A DNA stretch of 44,582 bases from Dendronalium phyllosphericum CENA369 (GTDB lineage: Bacteria > Cyanobacteriota > Cyanobacteriia > Cyanobacteriales > Nostocaceae). Positions 34,940 through 43,367 of the stretch are shown piece by piece. Where the stretch lies: NCBI RefSeq assembly GCF_016056275.1, contig NZ_JAECZA010000026.1:1-44582 (forward strand). Reading direction: 5' to 3'. Under the pieces are notes generated by a model. The model was not told the origin of the DNA, searched no databases, and saw only the letters and a program-made list of their open reading frames with translations. A program made the translations under genes and the position numbers. Positions within the stretch are counted from its first letter, which is position 1, and each line of letters starts with the position of its first letter.

Positions 34940-37900
34940 TTACCCTTCCCACTGCTTTAACTTCTTCTGAGCAAATTTCCGCACTTCCTCATCTGGGTCA
35001 TTCTCGGCGCGATCGCGCAACAGTGGTAAAGTCTGGTCATGCTGAGGAAATTGCTTAATAATTATCTCCAGTGCAATGCGCCGAGGATTGGTTTCATGCT
35101 CTTCCTTGCGCTCAAAGGGGTCATTAACAGTGCAGTTGTGGTAGATGTCAAACAACTCAAGCTGATATTTAAAGTGTTTAGCTAATTGTTGGACTGCTGC
35201 ACGTCTCATATCTTGGCGATCATACTGGGTAGCGTGTTCTTTGAGGAAGGATTTGGTGTCGGGGTCATCTTTGAAGTTCTTCGCTAATTCTTTGACTGCT
35301 GTACGTCGCACATCTGGGTGATCGTCCTGGGTAGCGTGTTCTTTGAGGAAGGATTTAGTGTCGGGGTCATCTTTGAAGTTCTTCGCTACTTCTTTGACTG
35401 CTGTACGTCGCACATCTGGGTGATCGTCCTGGGTAGCGCATTTTTTGAGCCAGGTTTTGGTGTTGGGGTCATCTTTGAAGTTCTTCGCTAATTCTTTGAC
35501 TACTGCACATCGCACATTCCACTGATTATCCTGAGTAGCGCGTTCTTTAAGGAAGGATTTGGTGTCAGGATCATCTTTGAAGTTATTCACTAATTCTTTG
35601 ACTGCTACATATCGCATGAAAATGTTATCATTCTGGGTAGCACGTTCTTTGAGAAAGGATTTAGTATCGAGGTCATCTTTGAAATTATTTGCTAATTCTT
35701 GAACTGCTGTATGTTGCACATCTTTGTTATCATCTTGGATAGCGTGTTCTGTAAGTAAGAATTTTATGTCAGCGTCATCTTTGAAGTTCTTCGCTAATTC
35801 TTCGACTAATGCTTGTCGTACATCTTCACTATCATCTTGAGTAGCGCGTTTTTTGAGGAAGCATTTTATATCAGGGTCATCTTTGAAGTTCTTCGCTAAT
35901 TCCTGGACTGCTAGATATCGGAGTAACTCATAATCATCTTGGGTCATGCGTTCTTTGAGGAAGGATTTTATGTCAGGGTCATTTTTGAAGTTATTGATTA
36001 ATTCTTCAACGGCTACGTATCGCACATCTTCGTTATCATCTTGGGTAGCACATTCTTTCAGGATAGATTTGGTGTCGGGGTCATCTTTGAAATTCTTCAC
36101 TAATTCTTGGACTGCTGCACGTCGCACATATTCATTATCATCCTGGGTAGCGTGTTCTTTAAGAAAGGGTTTGGTGTCGGGGTGATCTTTGAAGTTCTTG
36201 GCTAATTCCTGGACTGCTGCACGTCGCACATCGTTGTCATTATCCTGGCTAGCACATTCTTTTAGCCAGGTTTTGGTGTCGGGAGATTCTCGCCAGGTCA
36301 TTGCAATTGCTGTGACTGCTTGAGTGCGAATTTTTTTAACTAGCTGAGTTTCTTCTCTATACAGCTGGGGGTCGTAATAGTACCAAAGGTCATATTTAAT
36401 TAAATCTTTGAGCTTGTCAAATAATTTCGTAGCCGTTGACGCGATCGCCGAGCGATTTCTCACCTCTACAAGACACTTAGCCGCTAAAAAGAGATTGACA
36501 AACTTTTTCTCTTCGCCATCTTGCGCCATTAAATAATCAAGAATCTCCCCAACAAATTTAGGCTCAATCATTCCTACAATTAGCAGCAAAACTTCATGCC
36601 AACTTTCATCTTGCCAGTGTTTGCCAAAAACTTCATTCTTCAGTTCCTCAATAGTCAGGGTTTGCGTTTCTTTAAACTGCCAGACAAACTCCCAAGCACA
36701 GAAATATTCTAAAAATGTCCGATGCACAAAAGCATAATAATTTGCACCCAGGAAACATAACATAAAGTTGCGAGTCCGCAGTTGATTAATCATCACCTTT
36801 GCAACTTCTCTGGGTTTCTCAAATTCTATAGTTTTGAGATAATCTGTCAGAACTTTGACTAAATCATTTTCATTAATCAAATTACCTGCTAAACCCTTCT
36901 CACCAGTTTGCATAAGATAAGCAACCTGACGCAGCATCGCTTGCTTATCTTTATAATCAATTGTCTTGGGGTCTAACCTTGGATCTTCTGTCAAAGCGCG
37001 TTCCACATCCCATTGATGTAGCAGTACTCGCGATGCTTGATCGTAAAGTGTAGCTCTATCTCTTGGTAGCTCTTGATTCCGATTAAGAATTGCCATCATC
37101 GTCAACAGCAGAGGATTTCCCGCCAATTCTGCAATAGATTTGGAAGCTGCAATTCCTCTTTTTAGCCGTTCCCGTTTTCTCACTTTATCTACTGCATCGG
37201 TAAAAGTTAACTCATGCCAACGGTTGATAAAATCCTGAATTTGTTCTGAGTCTAAATCTTGTAAAATAAAGTGGCGAAACTCAGCATTAAGCAAGCGTTG
37301 GGGTTTATAGCCAATAATCCGAGATGTAACAATTACCTGGACATCAGGATAGTCATTAGTAAAGCGATGAATATCAGTAATTACATCCTCTCGCTTCCCA
37401 GGGTCAAACACCTCATCTAAACCATCAAACATCACCAAAGCATTACCAGCTTTTAATTGTTTATCTAGTTCCAGTTGATTGAGATGATGAATTGCACCAC
37501 TACATTGATGAAAGAATTCGAGGAAATTATTGCACTCTTTATCTTCCCGTCGCCGCATATAAGTGCGTAATTCAATTAGCAAGGGAATTGGTAAAGATAT
37601 AACATTATCCAGTGGTGACTGTGCCCAATTCAAAGCCAGATATTGCAACAATGTAGACTTCCCAGAACCAGGATCGCCCAAAATCACAAGATATTTATAA
37701 TCTTGTTTTTTATTGACAACATCTAAAACTGAACGGATCGGCTGTTCAAAATAAACCCGTTTGTGGCGTTCTAATTCTGCTAATTCAATTTCTGCTTCTA
37801 CTTGGTCGCTTTCTTGCAGCCGTCTGAGATGTTCTTTAGGCAGTTCGTGAACTTGCGGTAAGACTTGATGAGTTTCCCGGACATTTTGAGCAGTAAAAAT

Positions 37901-38560
37901 CCGCCATAATTTCAGTTCGTTATAGGCATAGCCGTTAATATCTAAGCTATCCAATTTAAGATTGCCGTAGCACTCAAGAATTCCTTCTTGATATTTGACT
38001 AAATCAAATGTGGTAATTCTTTCAGCCTTACCTTCTAAGATATCTTTGATTTTATCCAGATTTTGGAAATTTAGAATATCTCTGAGTTCAGGAATTCCTT
38101 GAATAATCTCTTTAACCTTTTGCAGATATTTCTTCGCAACCCGCTTCCAGTTAAAATCATCTGGTAACGGATTTGAAACATTAATTTTATCCCAAATTTC
38201 TTGTAATCTATTAGTATCTATACCTGGATTATTATCTTTAAAGGCATTTCCCAAAATTTCTTTGACTTCTTGATTTTTGAGAAATTGCTTTATCGGTTGC
38301 GTATAGTTTTTGATTTCATCTTCAGAAAGTTCTCCACCTTTTAAATCTTCCTGCACCAGTTGTAAAAATTCTTTTAATGCTTTACCAGCAGCGATTTCTA
38401 TATCTTCTTTCTTAAGTTTCTCTAAAATATTGCCAGGGATACCTTTTAATAAATCTTTAGCCCAATCTTTAGCAGCATCTTTGGCTAAGTCTTCCAGAAT
38501 AGGTTTAAAAATCAACCCAGCGGCCTGAGTTACACCCCAAATAGCTAGCCAGTCCAGCAT
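34940..38560 (-). CDS. NACHT NTPase with C-terminal HEAT-like repeats (bacterial NLR-like)
   Basis: The product is 1206 residues from the ATG at 38560 (the frame opens 18 codons earlier with a TTG). The helical N-terminal region (IWGVTQAAGLIFKPILEDLA onward) is typical of cyanobacterial NACHT proteins but of unknown activity. The NACHT domain has Walker A GDPGSGKST at 295-303, Walker B with Asp379/Asp382/Glu383 (MFDGLDEV), sensor-type VIVTSRIIGY, and the winged-helix-like region to about 640. Residues 759-1132 are eleven consecutive 34-residue HEAT-like repeats, each of the type DDPDTKSFLKE, ATQDD, VRRTAVKELAKNFK, followed by a final degenerate part. NACHT proteins with repeat sensors act as innate-immune-type NTPases, and bacterial relatives can give phage resistance. 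That role here is inferred from family and surroundings. No separate effector domain is evident. Confidence 0.88.
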   Translation of the reverse strand: MLDWLAIWGVTQAAGLIFKPILEDLAKDAAKDWAKDLLKGIPGNILEKLKKEDIEIAAGKALKEFLQLVQEDLKGGELSEDEIKNYTQPIKQFLKNQEVKEILGNAFKDNNPGIDTNRLQEIWDKINVSNPLPDDFNWKRVAKKYLQKVKEIIQGIPELRDILNFQNLDKIKDILEGKAERITTFDLVKYQEGILECYGNLKLDSLDINGYAYNELKLWRIFTAQNVRETHQVLPQVHELPKEHLRRLQESDQVEAEIELAELERHKRVYFEQPIRSVLDVVNKKQDYKYLVILGDPGSGKSTLLQYLALNWAQSPLDNVISLPIPLLIELRTYMRRREDKECNNFLEFFHQCSGAIHHLNQLELDKQLKAGNALVMFDGLDEVFDPGKREDVITDIHRFTNDYPDVQVIVTSRIIGYKPQRLLNAEFRHFILQDLDSEQIQDFINRWHELTFTDAVDKVRKRERLKRGIAASKSIAELAGNPLLLTMMAILNRNQELPRDRATLYDQASRVLLHQWDVERALTEDPRLDPKTIDYKDKQAMLRQVAYLMQTGEKGLAGNLINENDLVKVLTDYLKTIEFEKPREVAKVMINQLRTRNFMLCFLGANYYAFVHRTFLEYFCAWEFVWQFKETQTLTIEELKNEVFGKHWQDESWHEVLLLIVGMIEPKFVGEILDYLMAQDGEEKKFVNLFLAAKCLVEVRNRSAIASTATKLFDKLKDLIKYDLWYYYDPQLYREETQLVKKIRTQAVTAIAMTWRESPDTKTWLKECASQDNDNDVRRAAVQELAKNFKDHPDTKPFLKEHATQDDNEYVRRAAVQELVKNFKDDPDTKSILKECATQDDNEDVRYVAVEELINNFKNDPDIKSFLKERMTQDDYELLRYLAVQELAKNFKDDPDIKCFLKKRATQDDSEDVRQALVEELAKNFKDDADIKFLLTEHAIQDDNKDVQHTAVQELANNFKDDLDTKSFLKERATQNDNIFMRYVAVKELVNNFKDDPDTKSFLKERATQDNQWNVRCAVVKELAKNFKDDPNTKTWLKKCATQDDHPDVRRTAVKEVAKNFKDDPDTKSFLKEHATQDDHPDVRRTAVKELAKNFKDDPDTKSFLKEHATQYDRQDMRRAAVQQLAKHFKYQLELFDIYHNCTVNDPFERKEEHETNPRRIALEIIIKQFPQHDQTLPLLRDRAENDPDEEVRKFAQKKLKQWEG
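35165..36286 (-). repeat. Eleven 102-bp coding repeats in the NACHT gene
   Basis: The HEAT-like units repeat exactly every 102 bp. Two neighbouring units, 35229-35330 and 35331-35432, differ at only two of 102 positions, while units nearer the NACHT domain are more diverged. This shows recent tandem duplication or gene conversion at the C-terminal end of the array. Confidence 0.9.
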
Positions 38561-38898
38561 AATACTCGCTTCTGTTGAGAGTTTGACTACGAGTATATAC
38601 ACCAGCTTCAGCAAGTATTTCCGATTTCACGATAATTTAAAGTCAGGGAAATACGAGATAATACGTAGACACAAGAAAAAGTCTCGAACCTGAATGGCGC
38701 TAAGATAAGCCGACGCGGGGACACGGAGACGGGGGGACGCGGGGAAAATTCATTCAAAAATATCTCCGCGTCAACGTTTCTGTGCCTCTTTGCGTCAGTC
38801 TCAACATTTAACTTAGCGCCATTCGTCTCGAAGCTAGATAGATTATGTTAGACAGACCTGATAATTGATAACTTGGAATTGAGATTAGGAGTAGTTTT
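38561..38898. other. Intergenic region between the divergent NACHT and Uma2 genes
   Basis: About 340 bp contain a MITE-like element at 38692-38824 and both promoters. AGGAG lies 7 bp before the Uma2 ATG. No further gene is visible. Confidence 0.55.
38692..38824. mobile_element. MITE-like element with GAATGGCGCTAAG termini and GTCTCGAA flanks
   Basis: This 133-bp noncoding element has perfect 13-bp inverted ends (GAATGGCGCTAAG at 38692-38704, complement at 38812-38824). GTCTCGAA occurs at 38681-38688 and directly after the right end at 38825-38832, likely an 8-bp target duplication. The interior has GACGCGGGGACACGGAGAC, similar to the centre of the ATATCRTGT family. Confidence 0.7.
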
Positions 38899-39660
38899 AT
38901 GGTTCTACAAGTTAATCCCATCCAAAAAGAACCAGTTGTTACTTGGGAAGCACTTCCAGCCGATTACATTTTACCTGACGACCCAGTGGAAAATATTCAG
39001 CAACCTTCTCTCGCTGCGGCGCTTACCGATGCTTTGGGGAGTTCAGGACGCATCCAACCTCAGATGCTAATTGGCTCTAATTTTGGACTGGTAGCTACAG
39101 TAAATAAAAAAATCGTTGTCAAAGCGCCTGATTGGTTTTACGTGCCTCAAGTCCAACCTGTAGCCGCCGATGTAATTCGCCGCAGTTATACCCCAAATTT
39201 AGAAGGTGCTGCTGTGGCTGTGGTGATGGAATTTCTATCAGATACGGAAGGTGGAGAACTATCAGTACGTTCGACTCCACCTTACGGTAAACTCTATTTT
39301 TATGAACGGATTCTCCAGGTTCCAACTTATGTGACTTACGACCCCTACGAACCCAGTTTAGAAGTACGGTGCTTGCAAAATGGACAATATACTTTGGCGC
39401 AAGCAGATGCAAACGGACGTTACTGGATTCCTGAGTTAGAGTTGTTTCTTGGCATTTGGCAAGGTGAAAGACTGTGCCAAACAACGAATTGGCTGCGATG
39501 GTGGGATAGAGAAGGAAATTTATTGTGGAGCGAACAAGCACAACAAGAACGCCAGCGTGCCGAACAGGAACGCCAACGTGCCGAACAAGAACGTCAACGC
39601 GCTGATATATTAGCAGCTAAGTTACGGGAGTTAGGTGTTGACCCTGATGCGATCGCCTAA
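38899..39660 (+). CDS. Uma2-family (DUF820) PD-(D/E)xK nuclease-like protein
   Basis: The 253 residues follow the Uma2 pattern, a family hugely expanded in cyanobacteria. A restriction-endonuclease-like core has Asp78 (KAPDWFYVP) and Glu111 (AVVMEFLSD), followed by YGKLYFYERILQVPTYVTYD, and then EVRCLQNGQYTL and PELELFLGIW. The C-terminus is a charged coiled coil with three copies of AEQERQR-type heptads and an ending LRELGVDPDAI, also typical of the family. In vivo function is unknown; these proteins are proposed nucleases in mobile or conflict contexts. AGGAG 7 bp upstream supports the ATG. It is divergent from the NACHT gene. Confidence 0.88.
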   Translation: MVLQVNPIQKEPVVTWEALPADYILPDDPVENIQQPSLAAALTDALGSSGRIQPQMLIGSNFGLVATVNKKIVVKAPDWFYVPQVQPVAADVIRRSYTPNLEGAAVAVVMEFLSDTEGGELSVRSTPPYGKLYFYERILQVPTYVTYDPYEPSLEVRCLQNGQYTLAQADANGRYWIPELELFLGIWQGERLCQTTNWLRWWDREGNLLWSEQAQQERQRAEQERQRAEQERQRADILAAKLRELGVDPDAIA

Positions 39661-39732
39661 TATTATCTTCGGATGAATGCTTATAATTAGGGCTGACGCG
39701 GGGACGCGGGGACGCGGAGAATTTTGAATTAT
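39661..39732. repeat. ATATCRTGT-family element fragment (copy 3, inverted)
   Basis: The sequence TCGGATGAATGCTTATAATT, then AGGGCTGACGCGGGGACG and GCGGAGAATTTTGAATTAT, is the reverse complement of most of 32728-32797. It starts directly after the Uma2 stop codon. The right terminus appears lost. A hairpin GACGCGATGAATCGCGTC follows at about 39757. Confidence 0.65.
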
Positions 39733-39835
39733 GAGGCGTAGAAAATTGGTGTTTCAGACGCGATGAATCGCGTCTCTACATGAGGATTTGGGGCTTAACT
39801 GAACTGTATTGCTCTATTAATAATTCTCGATCGCA

Positions 39836-41161
39836 TTACAATTGATTTCGCGCTTTTAGTTGTAAATATCGCTCAACTAACTGGTCTGTAATTTGATTTG
39901 CTGGTGCATCTAGTACTAACACACCTTTTTGCTTTAACTGGGCAAAAGCAACTTGCCGCTGTGCTAATAAATCTAAAGCAACAGCCCGTCCGTAAGTCTC
40001 TGTGACATTTTCGGTGAAGGTATGCGCCAAGCGATCGACTTGGGGATCTCGAAGAGTCACGCAAAACGGCAGATAGCGCGGTGCTAGCTTGGAAAGTGCC
40101 GCCAGCAGTTCAGTGGAGGCGGTGACATCAACTAAATCTGTAATCACTACCACAAGCGCCCGCCGAGTTTGTCGCTGTACAACACTTGTCACAGCCCCCA
40201 AATAATCAGATTCCAGCAATACTGGTTGTATCGGAGTCAAGCGATCTATTAGCTGACTGAGGTGAGATTGACCGCGTTCTGGCGCAATCCATGTATGCAT
40301 TTGGCGGTCGAATACACCTACACCGACGCGATCGCCCCGATGTAACCCCGCCAAGGCTAATGATAAAGTTGCATTCATTCCCCAGTCAAATCGCTGCAAA
40401 CCTTGCACCTTTGCAGTCATCAACCGTCCGCGATCGAGCAAAATCAGTAATGTTTGTTCCTGTTCTGGTTCCAAAACCCTTACTAATGGCGGTGTATTGC
40501 TGTATGCACCTACTCGACGGGCGGTAGCTTTCCAATCAATAAACCGCAAATCGTCACCAGTACGGTAGTTCCGTAACTCTGCAAACTCCGTACCGATACC
40601 CATTTGGCGAACTTTACGAATCGAACCAGATGATTGCAGTGTCAATTTAATTGAAAGCGATCGCAACCCTAATAAATCTGGATAAACCTTTACTGGCAGA
40701 CTTTGGGGAATCTGCCAATCATCCCAAGCGAATCCCCAACGCCCTAACTGTCGCACCTGAATATTCCCCCAAGGAAATTGTCCTCGTTGGGTTGGGTTGA
40801 CGGTGTACGTCAATTCTTGGGTACTGTTGCTGGCTACGGTGGTTTGGAGTGTGGTTGCAGATACGCCAAATTCTGCTGGGTAGTAGTCGCGGATTTGAAT
40901 GACAGCCTGAGACTTTGGCGATTTTACCGTTAACAGAACCGGATTATCCCGCCCAATCGACAAGCGCGGCGGTAACTCCCGCTGAATTTCTACGCGCAGA
41001 GTCCGCGATCGCAACCCATCTACAATCATCAATCCCAAAACAAGGATATCAAATAGCAAGATGACAGCGATGCTTGCCGGAATGCTCAAAAAGAAACATA
41101 AGATGGGTGCGATCGCTATTCCCAACACTAATAATAAATAAACTCTTCTAGCGGGAACCAT
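39836..41161 (-). CDS. DUF58 domain protein (MoxR-associated)
   Basis: This 441-residue protein has two N-terminal membrane segments at about 6-27 and 29-49, then an extended beta region (VEIQRELPPRLSIGRDNPVL), and the DUF58 signature GTEFAELRNYRTGDDLRFID followed by WKATAR (190-214). A VWA-like domain follows, with LLILLDRGRLM and VVITDLVD; the usual MIDAS DxSxS is changed to LDRGR, so metal binding may be reduced. DUF58 proteins work with MoxR AAA+ ATPases in chaperone-like assembly of membrane or metal-dependent complexes. The MoxR gene lies upstream on the same strand, separated by the AIM24-like gene. Confidence 0.9.
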   Translation of the reverse strand: MVPARRVYLLLVLGIAIAPILCFFLSIPASIAVILLFDILVLGLMIVDGLRSRTLRVEIQRELPPRLSIGRDNPVLLTVKSPKSQAVIQIRDYYPAEFGVSATTLQTTVASNSTQELTYTVNPTQRGQFPWGNIQVRQLGRWGFAWDDWQIPQSLPVKVYPDLLGLRSLSIKLTLQSSGSIRKVRQMGIGTEFAELRNYRTGDDLRFIDWKATARRVGAYSNTPPLVRVLEPEQEQTLLILLDRGRLMTAKVQGLQRFDWGMNATLSLALAGLHRGDRVGVGVFDRQMHTWIAPERGQSHLSQLIDRLTPIQPVLLESDYLGAVTSVVQRQTRRALVVVITDLVDVTASTELLAALSKLAPRYLPFCVTLRDPQVDRLAHTFTENVTETYGRAVALDLLAQRQVAFAQLKQKGVLVLDAPANQITDQLVERYLQLKARNQL

Positions 41162-41282
41162 AGATTAACTGCCTTTGATTGTGCGGTTTTATTGAGTCAA
41201 TCAACTTTACAGGAATATAGTCTGTAGGAAATAGGCGATCGCTCCCTATTTCTCCACATCTATTTTAAAATTAATCCGGTTT

Positions 41283-42011
41283 TTATCCGAGATTTAAACC
41301 CTCACTTTCAGATACTAGTAATTTACCTTCGCCTTTATAAAACCAAACATAACCTTCTCCACCACCTTTACCAAAATGACCTAACTTTCGGTAATCTTCT
41401 TCAATACCTTTTGTAAATCCTTTCACCATGTCATAATCAGCAATTAAAATTTCACCGTGCTTTAATTCAATAATTTTAGTTGGTGCAATTGTCGCTATTA
41501 CCACTTGAGCTTTTTGTCCTTTTAAAGCTGATAGAGCAATTCTCCACCTACCATCATTAGAACCAGCAGCTTGTTTAAATTTTAATCGTTTAGTACCTAG
41601 AACTACATTATCAGAACAAAACTGGAATACACCATCATCAAATTCCCATTGCTCTTGTTCAAATAGTTCAATAGGTGTGTAATATAAAAAGTTTCCTTTA
41701 TGTCTTGGTTCGAGGTAAACTGTACCGTTTCCCCGATAAACAGGAGCATTGAAATCTACCTCTGTACTCAGAGATACCCAGATATCTTTCAAACGGTTAT
41801 CAGTTTTATAAACATCATAAGTTAATTTGCCAACACAACTGTGTAACGAACCTTTTTGAATTACAACTCCAGAATTTTCTAGCTTAATTTCAACTTGCTG
41901 CACAAAAGGAATATTTTTTGTAGGGTGATAAAATTTATTAGTATCTTTGTTGATATTATTTTGTAAATACCATAAATCTGTTGGTTCCAAAATATTAACT
42001 TTGTGTTCCAT
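41283..42011 (-). CDS. AIM24-like protein
   Basis: This 242-residue protein is mostly beta strand, without signal peptide or membrane segment. The closing part (about 175-235) resembles the AIM24/TIGR00266 family: IIELKHGEILIADYDMV, then GKGGGEGYVWFYKGEGKLLV, which corresponds to the GGEG segment and final strand of that double-psi-type barrel. An earlier strand pair VYLEPRHKGNFLYY fits the first half. The family assignment comes from these motifs and is moderate. AIM24 proteins are implicated in membrane organisation in mitochondria; the bacterial role is unknown. It sits between moxR and the DUF58 gene, where such a gene is not usually expected, so it may be an insertion in the cluster. Confidence 0.55.
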   Translation of the reverse strand: MEHKVNILEPTDLWYLQNNINKDTNKFYHPTKNIPFVQQVEIKLENSGVVIQKGSLHSCVGKLTYDVYKTDNRLKDIWVSLSTEVDFNAPVYRGNGTVYLEPRHKGNFLYYTPIELFEQEQWEFDDGVFQFCSDNVVLGTKRLKFKQAAGSNDGRWRIALSALKGQKAQVVIATIAPTKIIELKHGEILIADYDMVKGFTKGIEEDYRKLGHFGKGGGEGYVWFYKGEGKLLVSESEGLNLG

Positions 42012-42341
42012 GAATTTGACCCTGTATGCTTAAATTAGTTGAGTATAAATAATAAACTCTCAACTGACAATGCCGAGATTTAACTCACATGTTTGTAGCT
42101 TTAACACAGACGCGATTAATGAGCCAGCGCATTGCGGTGAGGGGGTCGCAGTCTTGGCGCTTTGCGTCGATTGCGTTAGCGACGTTAGGAGCGTCACTCC
42201 CGAACCCGAAAGGGGTTTCCCCCGTTGTAGCGACTGACATCGCGTCTCTACTAACTCAGCAACGCCACTTGCTCCACTTGGGGAGACCCCAAGACCGCAG
42301 TGGCTCCTCAGCACTCAGCACTCAGCACTCAGCACTCAGCA
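42012..42341. other. Repeat-derived intergenic region between moxR and the AIM24-like gene
   Basis: No gene; the open frames here come from repeats. It holds dispersed Nostocales sequence with GCGTTAGCGACG, a nested hairpin (GCCACTTGC with GCAGTGGC, and CTTGGGG with CCCCAAG) at about 42270-42305, and a CAGCACT-type STRR at 42308-42343. Confidence 0.6.
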
Positions 42342-42343
42342 CT
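42308..42343. repeat. STRR, CAGCACT type, reaching the moxR stop codon
   Basis: Five 7-bp units end at the TAG stop of the moxR gene (minus strand reads AGA TAG TGC TGA). Confidence 0.85.
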
Positions 42344-43292
42344 ATCTTGGCACTGGCACTTGATTAATTACCGACGCAATTACCGCATCAATTTGTAAAC
42401 CATCTAGCATCGCTTCTGGTTTGAGAATCAGGCGATGACGTAATAGCGGTGATGCCACAGTTTTAATATCATCTGGGGTAACAAAATCTCTACCAGCTAA
42501 CCATGCTGCTGCTTGAGATGTCTGCAACCAAGCGCCAGCAGCACGAGGTGATGCACCCAAAGTTAAATCGGGAGATTGACGCGATGTTCCGATCAACGCT
42601 AAAAGATAGTCAACGATCGCTTCAGATACTTTAACTTCTTTGACTGCTTGCCGTGCCTGCAAAATTTCAGCTACGGTTGCCGCTGGTTTAAGATTGCTAA
42701 TATCTACGCGTCTGGCGGCAAATCCGGCTTGACGATTGAGTAACATTTGTTTTTCAGCAGCGCGATCGGGGTAATCTACTACTAGCTTGAATAAAAATCT
42801 ATCTAACTGCGCCTCTGGTAAAGGATAAGTACCCTCAAATTCCAAAGGGTTTTGTGTTGCAGTCACCCAAAATAAATCTGGCAAAGGCAAACTTTCACCA
42901 TCCAAAGTTACCTGCGCTTCTTCCATCGCTTCCAACAGCGCCGCTTGTGTCTTGGGGGGAGTGCGGTTAATTTCGTCTGCCAACAGCACCTCGGTAAATA
43001 CAGGCCCTTTTTTCAAAGTAAAACTGCGGCTATTCAAATCAAAAATATTTGTACCAGTAATATCTGAGGGTAAAACATCTGGCGTTAATTGAATTCGGCG
43101 AAAATCAGCTTGGATTAACTGCGCTAACACTTTTACCAAAAGTGTTTTACCAGTTCCCGGTACTCCTTCCAAGATTACATGTCCCCCTGCTAACAAAGCT
43201 ACCAAAAACTGTTGTATCAGGTTGGATTGTCCGACTATGATTTGGTTGAGTCTCTGACCGAGGTGAAGAAAGACAGAATGGGTTTCGCTCAT
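42342..43292 (-). CDS. MoxR-family AAA+ ATPase
   Basis: In this 316-residue protein, Walker A is GVPGTGKT (43-50) and Walker B with the MoxR pattern is LLADEINR (103-110). ALLEAMEE follows, then sensor 1 in FWVTATQNPLEFEGTYPLPE with AQLDRFLFK (arginine finger region), and a C-terminal lid with ASPRAAGAWLQTSQAA. MoxR ATPases are chaperone-like and act with DUF58 and VWA proteins to mature enzymes or envelope complexes. Here the order on the strand is DUF4350, moxR, AIM24-like, DUF58, which supports one functional cluster. An STRR abuts its stop codon, so the last residues may have been altered. Confidence 0.95.
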   Translation of the reverse strand: MSETHSVFLHLGQRLNQIIVGQSNLIQQFLVALLAGGHVILEGVPGTGKTLLVKVLAQLIQADFRRIQLTPDVLPSDITGTNIFDLNSRSFTLKKGPVFTEVLLADEINRTPPKTQAALLEAMEEAQVTLDGESLPLPDLFWVTATQNPLEFEGTYPLPEAQLDRFLFKLVVDYPDRAAEKQMLLNRQAGFAARRVDISNLKPAATVAEILQARQAVKEVKVSEAIVDYLLALIGTSRQSPDLTLGASPRAAGAWLQTSQAAAWLAGRDFVTPDDIKTVASPLLRHRLILKPEAMLDGLQIDAVIASVINQVPVPR

Positions 43293-43367
43293 ATTTTGTT
43301 TCTCATCTCACGCACAATTGCCAAGATGTTAAAAGATACTTGTTATCTTAGGCATCTTTGCGTGAAA

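Noticed and set aside
42060-42367. Open frames between moxR and the AIM24-like gene
   Set aside because: They are made of STRR and dispersed-repeat sequence (repeating Ala-Leu-Ser-Thr-Gln-His) and have no ribosome binding site.
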